This document shows, piece by piece, positions 28,087-38,801 of a stretch of DNA of 64,000 bases (its first letter is position 1; every line of letters begins with the position of its first letter). Under the pieces are notes generated by a model that was given only the letters and a program-made list of their open reading frames with translations, ran no database searches and was not told the DNA's origin. The stretch is from positions 4,477,001 to 4,541,000 of the forward strand of contig NZ_JARRCW010000001.1 of assembly GCF_031501865.1 (NCBI RefSeq). The letters are read 5' to 3'. Origin of the DNA: Pseudovibrio sp. M1P-2-3 (GTDB lineage: Bacteria; Pseudomonadota; Alphaproteobacteria; Rhizobiales; Stappiaceae). The translations under genes and the position numbers were made by a program.

Positions 28087-29127
28087 ATGGTAGCCCTAAA
28101 AAATAATGAAATTGAGCGCTTTGTCTCGAACCCACCAAAATCAGTCAATCTGATTTTGGTGTATGGCCCTGATAGAGGGCTGGTCAATGAACGTGCAAAG
28201 CAACTGATTAACGGTGTTGCAAAAGAAAATGATGATCCGTTTTCTCAAGTAAAACTGGATGCATCTGATTTGGCCTCAGATCCAAATCGACTGATTGATG
28301 AAGCACTTACCATCCCTTTATTTGGCGGCAGACGGACCATTTGGGTTCGTGAGGAAGGCAATAAGGCCGTCACCACTGCTGTTGAGGCACTGCTGAAGAG
28401 CCCGGATTTCGAGGCTTTCATCGTTATTGAGGCGGGAGATCTTAAAAAAGGGACCGGTCTGCGGAAGAAGATTGAAGCAAGCAAGACAGCCTACGCCATT
28501 CCTTGCTTTGCAGATACCACCAGAGACGTTGATAGGCTCATAGACGAGGAAACTCAGATTGCCGGTCTCCAGATATCAAAGGAAGCGAGAAAGGCTCTCC
28601 ACGACCTTTTAGGGGCCGATCGTCTGGCCAGCCGCGGGGAAGTGCAAAAGCTCTGCCTTTATGCATTGGGTAGCGGACGGATCGAATCCAGCCACGTTGA
28701 AGAAATTATTGGGGATGCCTCGGCCTTTGCCATAGATGAGCTGATTGATGCTGCCGCCCTTGGCGATATCAAAACACTGGATCATGGCCTTGAGCGCCTT
28801 TCGGCCAGTGGAATGGACGCAGGTGTGATTGCTAACATGGCCCTCAAACACTTTCAGGTAATCCACAAATGCCGGCTGGAGGCAGACCGCAGGGTCTCCC
28901 CTGAATCTATTGTAGGTGGTCTTCGCCCTCCTATTTTCTGGAAGCGTAAAGCGAAACTCATCAGGGAAATTGAAATCTGGAACGCGGAAAAACTGGAACG
29001 GGCCATGATACGACTGCAGGAATCTGTTAAGGATATACGGCTGAAACCTGCGCTTTCCATCGCAATTTTGTCTCACACGCTTCTTGCCATTACTCAAGCG
29101 GCCCGTATGGCGCAGAAAAAGCGATAA
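28087..29127 (+). CDS. holA: DNA polymerase III subunit delta
   Basis: A 346-residue clamp-loader subunit that opens the beta clamp. It begins MVALKNNEIERFVSNPP, and LILVYGPDRGLVNERA holds the degenerate P-loop region. TIPLFGGRRTIWVREEGNK is the family's conserved mid-domain segment, and the C-terminal helical collar ends in LAITQAARM. The ATG at 28087 is chosen; in-frame sequence upstream overlaps lptE and looks unrelated. It is the third gene of leuS-lptE-holA, an order kept in alphaproteobacteria next to parB. Here a methyltransferase gene on the other strand has entered between holA and parB. Confidence 0.95.
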   Translation: MVALKNNEIERFVSNPPKSVNLILVYGPDRGLVNERAKQLINGVAKENDDPFSQVKLDASDLASDPNRLIDEALTIPLFGGRRTIWVREEGNKAVTTAVEALLKSPDFEAFIVIEAGDLKKGTGLRKKIEASKTAYAIPCFADTTRDVDRLIDEETQIAGLQISKEARKALHDLLGADRLASRGEVQKLCLYALGSGRIESSHVEEIIGDASAFAIDELIDAAALGDIKTLDHGLERLSASGMDAGVIANMALKHFQVIHKCRLEADRRVSPESIVGGLRPPIFWKRKAKLIREIEIWNAEKLERAMIRLQESVKDIRLKPALSIAILSHTLLAITQAARMAQKKR

Positions 29128-29143
29128 GGTATGTTACGAAGCC

Positions 29144-29926
29144 TCAAGTAGAGCCCGTTTTCTGGCCCATAGCAAGATGGGTGGTGTAGTGAACCACCAC
29201 ATTTGCCTCTCCATAATGCTGCTTAATAAGCGCACGTAGCTCCTCTAAAATCCCATCTCCATGTATTTTCAATGCGCTTTGGGTTCGTGTGGAAGAGCAT
29301 GAAAACTGGACAAACCTGTCTGCTGTCATTGGCCGTGTCCACTCACAAGTAAAATCAGGGTTTGGATGAAAGCCGCACGCCTCCATTATTTCGCGGTAGT
29401 TAAGGTCCCTGTAATCCCTGTCGTAGTCTGGGGAATAACGCTCCAAGAAAGCTTCATAGGCCTCCAAAAACGCATTTATGCGCCAGTTTCTCACGTTATC
29501 AGCAACACAAACCCAGCCCTTGGGCTGAAGTAGGTGCTGAGCCTCTTCAAAGAACTTTGCCTTATCGAACCAGTGAATGGCCTGAGCAGTCGTTACACAT
29601 CCGAAACTATTTGATTTAAGCGGAATTTTCTCGGCACTAAACGACAGGTATTGGATTTTCTTAGAAGTTGATGAGCGGCGCGCTTGTGCCAGCATATCCG
29701 CATTCACATCCGAGCCGAATACATTGCAAACTGGGAAGTTTCTGGCTAACCGGCGCGTGAATTTACCTGTGCCACATCCCACATCCAATATGCGATTGCA
29801 TGGCAATGGGGAGACTACCTGATGAAGGTGCGACAGCGCTGCATCGGGATAGGATGGGCGGCTTTGCTCATAATCCCGCTCCAACCCGCTAAAGCTCAAA
29901 ATGCGCTGTGATTGTTTGGAAGGCAA
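29144..29926 (-). CDS. Class I SAM-dependent methyltransferase
   Basis: A 260-residue methyltransferase with motif I ILDVGCGTGKFTRRLA (about residues 46-61), the acidic residue of motif II in GSDVNADMLAQA and motif III-like CVTTAQAIHWFD. The pattern resembles the Methyltransf_11/25 group acting on small molecules or lipids; the substrate is unknown. The start is a TTG at 29926, supported by GAGGAAAGG about 8-16 bases upstream. It ends 17 bases from the end of holA on the opposite strand and lies inside an otherwise conserved chromosome-origin gene series, so it is probably a later arrival. Confidence 0.85.
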   Translation of the reverse strand: MPSKQSQRILSFSGLERDYEQSRPSYPDAALSHLHQVVSPLPCNRILDVGCGTGKFTRRLARNFPVCNVFGSDVNADMLAQARRSSTSKKIQYLSFSAEKIPLKSNSFGCVTTAQAIHWFDKAKFFEEAQHLLQPKGWVCVADNVRNWRINAFLEAYEAFLERYSPDYDRDYRDLNYREIMEACGFHPNPDFTCEWTRPMTADRFVQFSCSSTRTQSALKIHGDGILEELRALIKQHYGEANVVVHYTTHLAMGQKTGST

Positions 29927-30055
29927 ACGTCTTACCTTTCCTCTACTATTCCAATTGTCTTAGGCAAAAGACCTTTTGGACTTGTTAGAAGAGCCTGACT
30001 TCCATTTTATATTCATAAACGCGTTACTTAAAAGCAAAAACCGTCATAAAAGAGC

Positions 30056-30952
30056 TTATTGTTCAATACCCAGCAAGCGGCAGACTTCGTCGAGTTGCTC
30101 AAGAGAGGCGTATTTGATTTTCAGCTCACCTGCGCCCTTCTCCGCTTTATGTGCGATATTTACCTTGAGGCCGAGCCCATCCATAAGGCGCTTTTCCAGT
30201 GCCTTTGTATTGGCGTCTTTGGGTGGCTTTGGAGCTGCCGTTTTCTTTTCCAAAGACGTTGGGTTCTGTGCAAGTTTTTCGGCATCGCGTACCGTTAGGC
30301 CCTTTTCGACAATAAGATCAGCAAGGGCAGCGGGGTCTGGTGCGTTAATCAGGGCCCTTGCATGGCCAGCTGTCAGCAACCCTTCCGCAAGATAGTCTTT
30401 TACCGCGTTTGGTAGTTTCAGAAGGCGCAGGGTATTTGCCACATGGCTTCGGCTTTTACCAATGACCTTTGAGAGTTCAGCCTGACTATAGGAAAACTCA
30501 TCAATAAGCTGGTCATAGCCTAATGCTTCTTCGATTGGGTTGAGGTCTGCTCTTTGAACATTTTCAATAATCGCCAGCTCAAGAGCTTCTTGATCAGTGA
30601 CATTTCTGATGATGACAGGGGCTTCATGCAAGCCAGCTTTTTGAGCTGCCCTCCAGCGCCGCTCCCCTGCAATAATCTCAAAATGACCCGGTTCATTTGG
30701 AGTGGGGCGAACCAGAATCGGTTGAACAATTCCCTTTTCCCGAACAGATTCGGTCAGGCTTTGAAGGTCCTCCTCCACAAAAGCCTTCCTCGGATTGCGC
30801 GGATTCGGCCGAATATACTCAATGGGAACTTTTCTATTATCCCGCTGTCGCTCGGGTTTTGGGCCAGGTTCGGTGCTAACATCACCAATAAGAGCTGCCA
30901 AACCACGGCCCAGACGCTTATTACCGCGTCCGCCTTCTTCTGACTTTGCCAT
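30056..30952 (-). CDS. parB: Chromosome partitioning protein ParB
   Basis: A 298-residue ParB/Spo0J-type CTPase that loads on parS and spreads to form the partition complex. The N-terminal domain has the PIEYIRPNPRNPRKAF box and the CTP-binding region GERRWRAAQKAG. The helix-turn-helix (YDQLIDEFSYSQAELSKVIGKSRSHVANTLRLLKL) reads parS, and the C-terminal dimer domain ends LEQLDEVCRLLGIEQ. Two parS sites are nearby at 32496 and 34694. It follows parA by 119 bases on the same strand. Confidence 0.97.
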   Translation of the reverse strand: MAKSEEGGRGNKRLGRGLAALIGDVSTEPGPKPERQRDNRKVPIEYIRPNPRNPRKAFVEEDLQSLTESVREKGIVQPILVRPTPNEPGHFEIIAGERRWRAAQKAGLHEAPVIIRNVTDQEALELAIIENVQRADLNPIEEALGYDQLIDEFSYSQAELSKVIGKSRSHVANTLRLLKLPNAVKDYLAEGLLTAGHARALINAPDPAALADLIVEKGLTVRDAEKLAQNPTSLEKKTAAPKPPKDANTKALEKRLMDGLGLKVNIAHKAEKGAGELKIKYASLEQLDEVCRLLGIEQ

Positions 30953-31071
30953 TCCCCAGCTAACCTCACTTGAACTCCAAACAGATGGTTAGCTTACATA
31001 GACCTATGAAAAACCGCAAAGATAGACAGCAGGTTCGTCCACATTTAAAAGTAGTATTTGAAAACTAAAAT

Positions 31072-31899
31072 TCAGACAGCAACAGTGCGCAGGTCACGTT
31101 CTCTTTGAATTATCTCCGATGCAAGGCGCAAATATGCCTGGGAACCAGAGCACTTCAGATCATAAAGAAGCGCGGGTTTTCCATGTGAAGGCGCTTCCGA
31201 AACTCGTACATTGCGGGGAATCACAGTGTCGTACACAGCGTCTCCCATGGTTTCCCTTACATCTTGCACCACTTGGGCCGACAGGTTGTTTCTGCTGTCA
31301 TACATTGTCAAAACAATGCCATGAATGCTTAATTCCTCATTGAGCGATTGCTTGACCTGCTCAACAGTGCTGAGGAGCTGGCTCAAACCTTCCAGCGCAA
31401 AAAACTCACACTGCAACGGAACAAGGATGGAGTGTGAAGCTGACAGAGCATTAATTGTCAAAAGGTTCAGCGATGGTGGACAATCTACCAGAACGTAGGA
31501 ATAGCCCTCTATAGCCCCTCTTTCAGCCGCTTTTGCCAGACCCGAAATTGCATTGCGAAGCCGGAAAGTCCGATCCGCAGCACCGGAAATTTCCAGCTCT
31601 ACACCGAGCAAATCCATGTTGGATGGTGCAAGGGAGAGCCGTGGAACTGCGGTTCCAATAATCGCCTCTTCCAGAGTACAATCTCCACAAAGGACATCAT
31701 AGGTGGTGAACTCTCTCACCTTCCTATCAATACCCAATCCTGTTGAGGCATTCCCTTGTGGGTCTAAATCAATAACAAGAACGCGCTCGCCAATAGCGGC
31801 CAGAGCAGTACCCAAATTGATAGCAGTGGTTGTTTTTCCAACGCCGCCCTTCTGATTGGCAACGGTTAGAACTCTCGGTGACTGCGGTAAACTGCTCAT
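31072..31899 (-). CDS. parA: Chromosome partitioning ATPase ParA
   Basis: A 275-residue Walker-type ATPase that moves ParB-parS complexes over the nucleoid. The deviant Walker A motif KGGVGKTTTAINLGTA is near residues 17-32, DLDPQGNASTGLGI follows, and VDCPPSLNLLTINAL carries the Walker B region. Sequence and length match chromosomal (Soj-like) ParA rather than plasmid forms. It lies 14 bases downstream of rsmG in the mnmG-rsmG-parA-parB order typical near bacterial origins. RBS AGGTAAAGCC is seen upstream. Confidence 0.97.
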   Translation of the reverse strand: MSSLPQSPRVLTVANQKGGVGKTTTAINLGTALAAIGERVLVIDLDPQGNASTGLGIDRKVREFTTYDVLCGDCTLEEAIIGTAVPRLSLAPSNMDLLGVELEISGAADRTFRLRNAISGLAKAAERGAIEGYSYVLVDCPPSLNLLTINALSASHSILVPLQCEFFALEGLSQLLSTVEQVKQSLNEELSIHGIVLTMYDSRNNLSAQVVQDVRETMGDAVYDTVIPRNVRVSEAPSHGKPALLYDLKCSGSQAYLRLASEIIQRERDLRTVAV

Positions 31900-31913
31900 C
31901 CGGCTTTACCTCG

Positions 31914-32573
31914 TTAGGCCTGTCGTGCTGTCATTTTTGAAATCAACAACACCTTACTCTGCGGATCTACAAGACTATCTTTTTCTACCAGATCCAGCTC
32001 CCAGTTTTGAGAGGCCTCGTCTATTTCCCTACGAAAATCTTGCCCTTTGTGGAAAACAGCGGTTGCTCCACGTTCAATAAACTGACTGGAAAAACCACAG
32101 AGCATATCCAGCGATGCCAAGGCGCGGGCGGATACCCCCTCTATTGGGGTTTCCCAGTCCTTGGTAACGGCTTCTATTCGCCCCGCATGCACCTTCACCC
32201 TACTGCCGGTTTCACGCGCAACTGTTCTCAGGAAAGAGGCTTTCCTTTGATTACTCTCCACCAGGTTTACAAGCGATCCTTCTTTATCCTTCAAAAGAAT
32301 CGCTGTGATAAGACCCGGAAAGCCTGCCCCACTCCCGAAATCAATCCACTGGGAAGCAGACGGCAGACTCTTCTGGATTTGAATGGAATCTGCCACATGC
32401 CGCAGCCAGATATCCCCCATTGTGGAGGGTGCAATCAAATTCTGTGCCGGTTGCCATTTGCGAACCAGGTCTACATAGATTGAAAAGGAATCAATCGTTT
32501 CACGTGAAACATCTGGATACATGCGTTTAAGCATTTCGATCTGATCACTATCAGAGTTGCTCAAAGTAGTCAT
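31914..32573 (-). CDS. rsmG: 16S rRNA (guanine527-N7)-methyltransferase RsmG
   Basis: A 219-residue RsmG (GidB) that methylates G527 of 16S rRNA; loss gives low-level streptomycin resistance in many bacteria. WIDFGSGAGFPGLITAILL is the SAM motif, LVESNQRKASFLRTVARE follows, and ARALASLDMLCGF carries the later conserved segment. Between codons for about residues 21 and 26 a parS site lies within the coding sequence. It starts 3 bases after the mnmG stop, so the genes are co-translated. Confidence 0.96.
   Translation of the reverse strand: MTTLSNSDSDQIEMLKRMYPDVSRETIDSFSIYVDLVRKWQPAQNLIAPSTMGDIWLRHVADSIQIQKSLPSASQWIDFGSGAGFPGLITAILLKDKEGSLVNLVESNQRKASFLRTVARETGSRVKVHAGRIEAVTKDWETPIEGVSARALASLDMLCGFSSQFIERGATAVFHKGQDFRREIDEASQNWELDLVEKDSLVDPQSKVLLISKMTARQA
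32496..32511. promoter_or_regulatory. parS: parS centromere site 1 (inside rsmG)
   Basis: CGTTTCACGTGAAACA matches the chromosomal parS consensus TGTTTCACGTGAAACA at 15 of 16 positions; the inner 14 bases are a perfect palindrome. It lies in the rsmG coding sequence, 0.6 kb from parA. Confidence 0.92.
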
Positions 32574-32576
32574 TGG

Positions 32577-34460
32577 TTAGGCAGCTCCTGCTGTCTTCAT
32601 GGCAGTACGGCGGATATAAGAAAGAAGCAAAGTCAGAGCGGCTGGGGTCACCCCGTCAATACGCCCTGCCTGCCCAATTGTTGCCGGGCGTACATCAAGA
32701 AGCTTCTGCTTCACTTCATTTGAGAGACCAGCTAAATCGTCATAATTGATATTCTTTGGAATAAGTAGCTCTTCATCCCTCTTCAGCGCTTCAATATCAG
32801 CTGCCTGGCGTTCCAGATAAACAGCGTATAAAGCATCAATGGCAACCTGCTCGGCCAGTGCGCGATCAACACCTTTAAGCTCCTCGAAAACTTCGAGAAG
32901 GCTATCTAGTGTAATATTTGGGTAGGACAGCAAATCAAAAACTGAGCGCTTTACGCCGTCCTGATTTATAGGCAATCCATGCTTGCGGCCCTCATTGGGG
33001 CTAATGCGCAGGCTCTGCATCAGCGCACGAATTTCATCAAGCTGCTGGCGCTTCCTCTCAAAAGAATTTTCGCGAACAGCGCCAACACACCCCCATTCCA
33101 TACCAAGTGGAGTAAGCCGCTGATCCGCATTATCCGCCCGTAGAGATAGCCTGTATTCGGCGCGGGAAGTAAACATGCGGTAGGGCTCGGTAACACCGCG
33201 GGTGACCAGATCATCAACCATCACCCCGATATAACCGGCTGCACGGCTAATAATAATATCCTCACCACCAGAAGCGTGACGTGCTGCGTTTAGGCCGGCC
33301 AGAAGACCTTGAGCACCCGCTTCCTCATATCCCGTCGTTCCATTTATCTGCCCTGCCAGAAAGAGCCCCTTTTGTTTTTTGGTTTCCAGTGTGGGCAGCA
33401 GTTCGGTTGGATCGATATGATCATATTCAATGGCATATCCGGGTTTCAGAATGACCACATCTTCCAACCCGGGAATCGAGCGGATGTATTTTTCCTGAAC
33501 ATCAACAGGCAGCGACGTGGAAATTCCATTGGGATAGACGGTGTAGTCATCCAAGCCTTCGGGCTCCAGGAATACCTGATGGCCGTCTCTATCACCAAAG
33601 CGGACAACCTTGTCTTCAATGGAAGGACAGTATCTTGGGCCCCTTCCCTTGATCTCTCCGGAGTACATGGCCGAGAACTGAATATTGTCGCGAATGATCG
33701 TATGTGTCTCAGCGGTCGTTCGCGTGATGTGACATGGGACCTGTGGGACTTCGATTTTCTCTGTCAGATAAGAAAAAGGAATTGGCTCTTCATCACCGGG
33801 CTGCTCGGCCAATGTGTCCCACTTGATTGTGCGTCCATCCAAGCGTGCTGGTGTTCCGGTTTTCAGTCGTCCCAAGCGCAGACCAAGGTCTTCCAGTGAA
33901 CCGGAAAGGCCCATGGCAGGCGCATCACCATCACGGCCAGCAGGAATTTTTTCCATGCCGATATGGATCATCCCTCTTAGGAAGGTGCCTGCGGTTATGA
34001 CAACAGATGGCGCGGAAACGACAGTACCGTCCTTCAGTGTAACACCTTTGAGCAAACCGCTTTCAAGAATGAGTTTGTCCGCTTCACCCTCAATAACATC
34101 CAGAAACTCGATAGCAGCAATCTCTTTTTGCATCGCTTCTCTGTAGAGTTTCCTGTCAGCTTGTGCCCGAGGGCCTTGTACTGCTGGCCCCTTTCGGCGG
34201 TTGAGCATACGGAACTGGATGCCGGCAGCATCTGCGACGCGCCCCATCAAACCATCCAGAGCATCGATCTCGCGAACAAGATGCCCTTTGCCCAAACCTC
34301 CGATGGCCGGATTACAAGACATAACTCCAACACTATCGAACTTGTGAGTGACTAGGGCTGTACGCGCGCCCATACGGGCTGAGGCAGCTGCAGCTTCGCA
34401 TCCAGCATGACCGCCACCGACGACAATCACATCGAAATTTTGCTTCAAACTATCAGGCAT
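32577..34460 (-). CDS. mnmG: tRNA uridine 5-carboxymethylaminomethyl modification enzyme MnmG
   Basis: A 627-residue FAD protein (GidA) that with MnmE builds the cmnm5 group on U34 of several tRNAs. The Rossmann motif [21 protein letters not shown] is at residues 10-30, [25 protein letters not shown] follows at about 49-73, and [20 protein letters not shown] and [20 protein letters not shown] mark the later FAD and tRNA regions. The length is standard. mnmE lies 0.26 kb upstream in the same direction with a parS site between them. Confidence 0.97.
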   Translation of the reverse strand: MPDSLKQNFDVIVVGGGHAGCEAAAASARMGARTALVTHKFDSVGVMSCNPAIGGLGKGHLVREIDALDGLMGRVADAAGIQFRMLNRRKGPAVQGPRAQADRKLYREAMQKEIAAIEFLDVIEGEADKLILESGLLKGVTLKDGTVVSAPSVVITAGTFLRGMIHIGMEKIPAGRDGDAPAMGLSGSLEDLGLRLGRLKTGTPARLDGRTIKWDTLAEQPGDEEPIPFSYLTEKIEVPQVPCHITRTTAETHTIIRDNIQFSAMYSGEIKGRGPRYCPSIEDKVVRFGDRDGHQVFLEPEGLDDYTVYPNGISTSLPVDVQEKYIRSIPGLEDVVILKPGYAIEYDHIDPTELLPTLETKKQKGLFLAGQINGTTGYEEAGAQGLLAGLNAARHASGGEDIIISRAAGYIGVMVDDLVTRGVTEPYRMFTSRAEYRLSLRADNADQRLTPLGMEWGCVGAVRENSFERKRQQLDEIRALMQSLRISPNEGRKHGLPINQDGVKRSVFDLLSYPNITLDSLLEVFEELKGVDRALAEQVAIDALYAVYLERQAADIEALKRDEELLIPKNINYDDLAGLSNEVKQKLLDVRPATIGQAGRIDGVTPAALTLLLSYIRRTAMKTAGAA

Positions 34461-34693
34461 CTTGTATCCGCTATTTACCCTCTCACTAGTAAAGCTTCAC
34501 TGTAACCAGCCGAGCTGTGTTTGAGCATTCATGTTATCTGAGGGGCTTTTTGTAAAATCTTTGTCCCTTCAATACATCAGGAATGCCAGTGGGTCAAAGC
34601 AAACTCTCCTGATGAAGCCGCTCACATGCGGGCGCTTCAACAGGAGTGTTAAACCAAATATTTTCTTTATATTTTTCAGCGCACTACAGAAAG

Positions 34694-34709
34694 TGTTTCA
34701 CGTGAAACA
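34694..34709. promoter_or_regulatory. parS: parS centromere site 2 (between mnmG and mnmE)
   Basis: TGTTTCACGTGAAACA, a perfect 16-base match to the chromosomal parS consensus. It lies in the 261-base gap between mnmE and mnmG, 2.2 kb from site 1 and about 8 kb from the proposed origin. Confidence 0.96.
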
Positions 34710-34721
34710 TTCTATAACTAT

Positions 34722-36065
34722 CTATTTACCAATACAGAAATCCCTGAAAATAACATCCAGCAGATCCTCAACATCAATGCGCCCTGTGATCCTGCCCAAG
34801 CTATCAGCCGCACTCCGAAGATCTTCACTTCTCAGCTCAATGGGCAGCTGTACCGCTTCAATGGCCCTTTGAATATCATCGAAACATTTTTGCAATAAAA
34901 CCCGATAGCGTTCTCTTGTGATAAGAGGACTTTCAATGAGCCCGATGTTCTCCTCGGCAAATTCCCGAAGAGATTTCAGAAGGCCGTCTATGCCACCCGC
35001 TTCAATAACAGAGGTTTCAATAACCTTCCCCGAGTGGTTATCCTCAACCGTGGGCGCGTGTTTGTTAAGGTCGGATTTGGTGTGCAAGAACCACAGATTG
35101 GACTGGTCGCGGAACTCATCCGGCACAGCATTAAGTGCCTCATCACTATCTACAGTCCAGAGAATAAGATCCGATTCACCGGCATGCTGCATGGCTCTTC
35201 TGATCCCTTCTTTCTCGATCAAGCCTGCATCCTCTCGTATGCCAGCCGTGTCAATCAAGGTCACTGGGTAGCCACCCAAATCCAGATGAACTTCCAGAAC
35301 GTCCCGCGTGGTGCCTGCTTCTGGTGTCACAATCGCAACGTCTCTTTGCGCCAGTTTGTTCATTAAACTTGATTTACCGGCATTGGGAGGGCCAAGCAAA
35401 ATGACCTGCAGTCCGGAGCGTAATCTCTCCCCTCTGCGGGCATCACTCAGGTGAGATGCTATTTCGCCGTTGAGTGATGAAAGCTCCTTCCAGATCTCGG
35501 TTGCCACTGAATCGGGTACATCCTCTTCATCAGAAAAATCCAGTTCGGCTTCAATCAAGGCGCGGCAGCGGATGAGCGTTTTGCGCCAGTTGCTATAAAG
35601 CTCTCCAAGCGCTCCGCCCATCTGTCTTTGGGCCTGCCGCCGTTGAGCTTCTGTCTCCGCATCAATTAAATCCGCCAGCCCTTCAACCTCGGTAAGGTCC
35701 AGCTTCTCGTTATGAAACGCCCGCCGTGTGAACTCACCTTGATCTGCTGGCCTGCAGTCTTTGAAACCGGACAGCGCTTTTAATATGCTTGCGACAACTG
35801 CTCGCCCCCCATGACAGTGGAGTTCAACAACGTCTTCACCGGTAAAACTATTGGGGCCATCAAAACGAAGGACAAGCACTTCATCCAGAATGATCCCGTC
35901 GGCCGGATCATAAAGTTTTCTAAGCGCGGCCTCGCGTGCAGCAGGAAAGCGGCCCTTGGTTAATGCTCTTAAGGCCTCCTTGCTCATTGGTCCTGAAAGC
36001 CGGATAACAGCAACACCTGAAGGCAGAGCTCCACTGGAAACCGCATATATTGTATCGCTATTCAT
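34722..36065 (-). CDS. mnmE: tRNA modification GTPase MnmE
   Basis: A 447-residue GTPase working with MnmG in U34 modification. The N-terminal folate-binding domain starts [25 protein letters not shown] and has [12 protein letters not shown]. The G domain has [15 protein letters not shown], a DTAGIRED switch and HTKSD. The C-terminal CIGK motif with the conserved cysteine is present. I favour the ATG at 36065; another at 36074 would add three residues. The first bases are divergent from, and close to, the DUF255 gene. Confidence 0.97.
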   Translation of the reverse strand: MNSDTIYAVSSGALPSGVAVIRLSGPMSKEALRALTKGRFPAAREAALRKLYDPADGIILDEVLVLRFDGPNSFTGEDVVELHCHGGRAVVASILKALSGFKDCRPADQGEFTRRAFHNEKLDLTEVEGLADLIDAETEAQRRQAQRQMGGALGELYSNWRKTLIRCRALIEAELDFSDEEDVPDSVATEIWKELSSLNGEIASHLSDARRGERLRSGLQVILLGPPNAGKSSLMNKLAQRDVAIVTPEAGTTRDVLEVHLDLGGYPVTLIDTAGIREDAGLIEKEGIRRAMQHAGESDLILWTVDSDEALNAVPDEFRDQSNLWFLHTKSDLNKHAPTVEDNHSGKVIETSVIEAGGIDGLLKSLREFAEENIGLIESPLITRERYRVLLQKCFDDIQRAIEAVQLPIELRSEDLRSAADSLGRITGRIDVEDLLDVIFRDFCIGK

Positions 36066-36160
36066 TCCCGACATTTTCAAAACCAATCATTTCTTGCGTT
36101 CAACAAAAAAGCACCTACCATGATGCTTCCATAAAAGTACGAGCAGCTTACGAGGCTATG

Positions 36161-38134
36161 ATGAGCTACAACCGCTTGACCGATGCTTCAAGCCCCTACC
36201 TTCTCCAACACAAAGACAATCCCGTCCACTGGTGGGAATGGGGAGAAGAAGCCCTCTTAGCAGCACGTCAATCCAACCGTCCAATCTTATTGTCTGTGGG
36301 CTACTCAGCTTGCCATTGGTGCCACGTTATGGCCCATGAGAGTTTCGAGGACCCACAAACAGCCAACCTCATGAACCAACTCTATATCAATATTAAAGTG
36401 GACCGAGAAGAGCGTCCCGATATTGATCATATATATATGCGGGCACTCAATATATTGGGAGAGCAAGGGGGCTGGCCGTTGACCATGTTCCTGACACCTG
36501 ACGCTGAACCATTCTGGGGTGGCACCTATTTCCCACCCACTCAGCAATATGGAAGGCCTTCATTTAAAGACGTTCTGGTTTCCATCTCGGATGCCTTTAA
36601 CGACAATAAAGAAGGGGTCACTAACAATCGGGAGGCAATAGTCACCCGCCTCAAGCATAATAAAACATCCTCCTCTGGTGAGCTGGACCCTGCCCTCATT
36701 TCCCAAGCTGGCAAAACACTATCGGCTCGGCAGGACCCTCTTTATGGTGGAACCATTGGTGCCCCAAAATTTCCTCAGGCAGCTGTTCAGGAACTCATTT
36801 ATCGAAGCTCTTTGAGAGATGAGGATGACCACCTCCTCTACCAGTTTATAAAATCCGTGGATGCTCTATGTCTGGGTGGAATCTATGATCATGTGGGCGG
36901 CGGACTTGCCCGCTACAGCACCGATGAAAAATGGGAGGTGCCGCACTTTGAAAAAATGCTCTACGACAATGCGTTTTTCATCCAGCATCTCACATGGGCT
37001 TTCGCCGCAACCCAAAACACCTTTTATCTGGAAAAGATCAAGGACTGTGTAAGCTGGTTGGAACGGGAAATGCTTTTACCAGATGGCGGGTTTGCGTCTG
37101 CCCTTGACGCTGATAGCGATGGGGAAGAAGGTAAATACTATCTCTGGACTTGTGAGGAACTCCGTCAGGTTCTTCCAGACGAGCATTGGGAGTTCTTTAC
37201 ACAAATATATGGGATAGACCTTTCAGCTCCTTCGCAGGAAAGTCTTACATTGAAACAAGCCAGCTTCCCTGAAGAGGAGCAAAGACTTGGCGTATGTCAT
37301 CGGTTGCTGCGGGAGCATAGAGAGAGAACAAGAACTCCACCTGCAAAAGATAACAAGGTTCTGGTGGACTGGAATGGCTACATGATTATTGCTCTGGTCA
37401 GCGCCAGTGAAGTGACAGAGCATACTCGTTTCCGAGAACTTGCAGAGCAATGCTATCGCTTTATCAAGAACACAATCGCACAAAGCGATCTGCGCTTAAG
37501 TCATTCCTGGCGAGAGGGCACTGGGTCAAAATGCGATTTCGCGGTAGACTATGCAGCCATGGCGCGCGCAGCCCTTGCCCTTGGCCGAACTGAAAAAAAC
37601 CAACTGGCAAAGAGCAACTTCTATAAGGACGCATCAGGTTTTCTGGACAGGCTAACTGCTGAATTCCAATCGGAGACAGGTGGATTTTATCTTAGCTCTC
37701 ACAATGCGGATAATCTCATAGTACGCCCACTTCATTGCCTTGATGAAGCCGTTCCAAACTATAACAGCAGTGCAGCGCTTGCCTTCACCGAACACTGGAT
37801 TCTGACAGGAGATGATCACAGTAAATCCATTGCAGACAAGATATTCCAGAGTTTTTCAAAACAGATTGTAAAGAATGTCTACGGTACAGCTGCCATGCTA
37901 AACGCACTGGATACAAGGTCGCGCTTTATAAGAGCCCTGATGCCCAAGGAGAATAGCGCTCTGAAGAAAGAGATCCTCTCAAAGGCCGACCCCGTAATTC
38001 TTCTTGATATAGGCAATACTACTTACCTGCCCATGGATGAGGAATTGCAAGAAAAAGAAGCTCTCTACCTTTGCTCAGAGCGTGGCTGTTCCCAGCCAAT
38101 CACTCGACTTCAGGACTTGCACTTTAAGATCTAG
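36161..38134 (+). CDS. DUF255 / YyaL-type thioredoxin-domain protein
   Basis: A 657-residue cytoplasmic protein. It begins with [25 protein letters not shown] and carries a thioredoxin-like [14 protein letters not shown] with a CxxC near residue 60, then a six-hairpin, (alpha/alpha)6-type glycosidase-like region including [33 protein letters not shown]. This is the YyaL/SPATA20 family, whose molecular function is not established. The ATG at 36161 has cGAGG five bases upstream (a second ATG is directly before it). It is on the opposite strand to mnmE and rho, in an accessory segment with an IS630 element. The C-terminus has an extra CSERGC pair. Confidence 0.88.
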   Translation: MSYNRLTDASSPYLLQHKDNPVHWWEWGEEALLAARQSNRPILLSVGYSACHWCHVMAHESFEDPQTANLMNQLYINIKVDREERPDIDHIYMRALNILGEQGGWPLTMFLTPDAEPFWGGTYFPPTQQYGRPSFKDVLVSISDAFNDNKEGVTNNREAIVTRLKHNKTSSSGELDPALISQAGKTLSARQDPLYGGTIGAPKFPQAAVQELIYRSSLRDEDDHLLYQFIKSVDALCLGGIYDHVGGGLARYSTDEKWEVPHFEKMLYDNAFFIQHLTWAFAATQNTFYLEKIKDCVSWLEREMLLPDGGFASALDADSDGEEGKYYLWTCEELRQVLPDEHWEFFTQIYGIDLSAPSQESLTLKQASFPEEEQRLGVCHRLLREHRERTRTPPAKDNKVLVDWNGYMIIALVSASEVTEHTRFRELAEQCYRFIKNTIAQSDLRLSHSWREGTGSKCDFAVDYAAMARAALALGRTEKNQLAKSNFYKDASGFLDRLTAEFQSETGGFYLSSHNADNLIVRPLHCLDEAVPNYNSSAALAFTEHWILTGDDHSKSIADKIFQSFSKQIVKNVYGTAAMLNALDTRSRFIRALMPKENSALKKEILSKADPVILLDIGNTTYLPMDEELQEKEALYLCSERGCSQPITRLQDLHFKI

Positions 38135-38195
38135 AACAACGTGTAATCACAAATGTAGAATTTGCTCTAAATATATAAGCTATAGTCTTGAGCCT

Positions 38196-38801
38196 TTATA
38201 CTGAAACATATCCAGCTGCCTTGAAGTAATTCCAACACTCTTGGGGTGTGAACAGATCGCATATGTCACCCAGAGCCTTTATCAAGGTCTCAAAGGTTCT
38301 GGCTTTCATTCTGCGTAGGTGTGCTTTGAGCTTGGAAAACGCCATTTCGATAGGATTGAGATCAGGAGAATAGGGCGGCAGAAAAAGGAACCAACACCCG
38401 CTTTGTCTGAGGGCCCTTGCGGCTTCTGGAACTTTGTGTGTGGACAGGTTATCCAGAATGACCACCGTTTTAGGGTGCAAGCATGGAGCCAGTTGTGTCG
38501 TGATATAAGTGGTGAATGCCTTGCCATTCATGGCCCCGTCCAGAACCCAGGGCGCAATGAGTCCCTCGTGGGTCAAACCGGCGATAAAGGTCTGGTTCTG
38601 CCAGCGTCCAAACGGCGCTGTGTCAAGGGCTCGTTCCCCTTTAAAGGCTCGGCCTCGCAGCCGGGTTAAATTCGTTTTAACACTGGTTTCATCGAGAAAC
38701 ACCAGTCTCTCAGGCAGATCACGCATTATAGGCTGACGGGTGTGGCGCCATTCATCTCTGGCATTTTGTACATGGAGTTTGCCACGCTCGGTTGCCACCA
38801 A
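38196..38801 (-). CDS. IS630 transposase, second frame (DDE catalytic part)
   Basis: A 201-codon frame, without its own ribosome site, holding the DDE domain. The first Asp is in [11 protein letters not shown], the second in [11 protein letters not shown] and the Glu in [16 protein letters not shown]. The triad is intact. It lies in the -1 frame relative to the first part. A slip on the A8 run at 38805-38812 joins them (residue 116, then K-S-L-V-A-T-E-R) into one protein of about 319 residues, a normal IS630 transposase length. This is best seen as programmed -1 frameshifting; a disabling mutation is the alternative. Confidence 0.85.
   Translation of the reverse strand: MVATERGKLHVQNARDEWRHTRQPIMRDLPERLVFLDETSVKTNLTRLRGRAFKGERALDTAPFGRWQNQTFIAGLTHEGLIAPWVLDGAMNGKAFTTYITTQLAPCLHPKTVVILDNLSTHKVPEAARALRQSGCWFLFLPPYSPDLNPIEMAFSKLKAHLRRMKARTFETLIKALGDICDLFTPQECWNYFKAAGYVSV

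Noticed and set aside
34603-34649. CTCCTG...CAGGAG hairpin between mnmG and mnmE as a terminator
   Set aside because: The stem is interrupted and no T-run follows on either strand; function is not supported.
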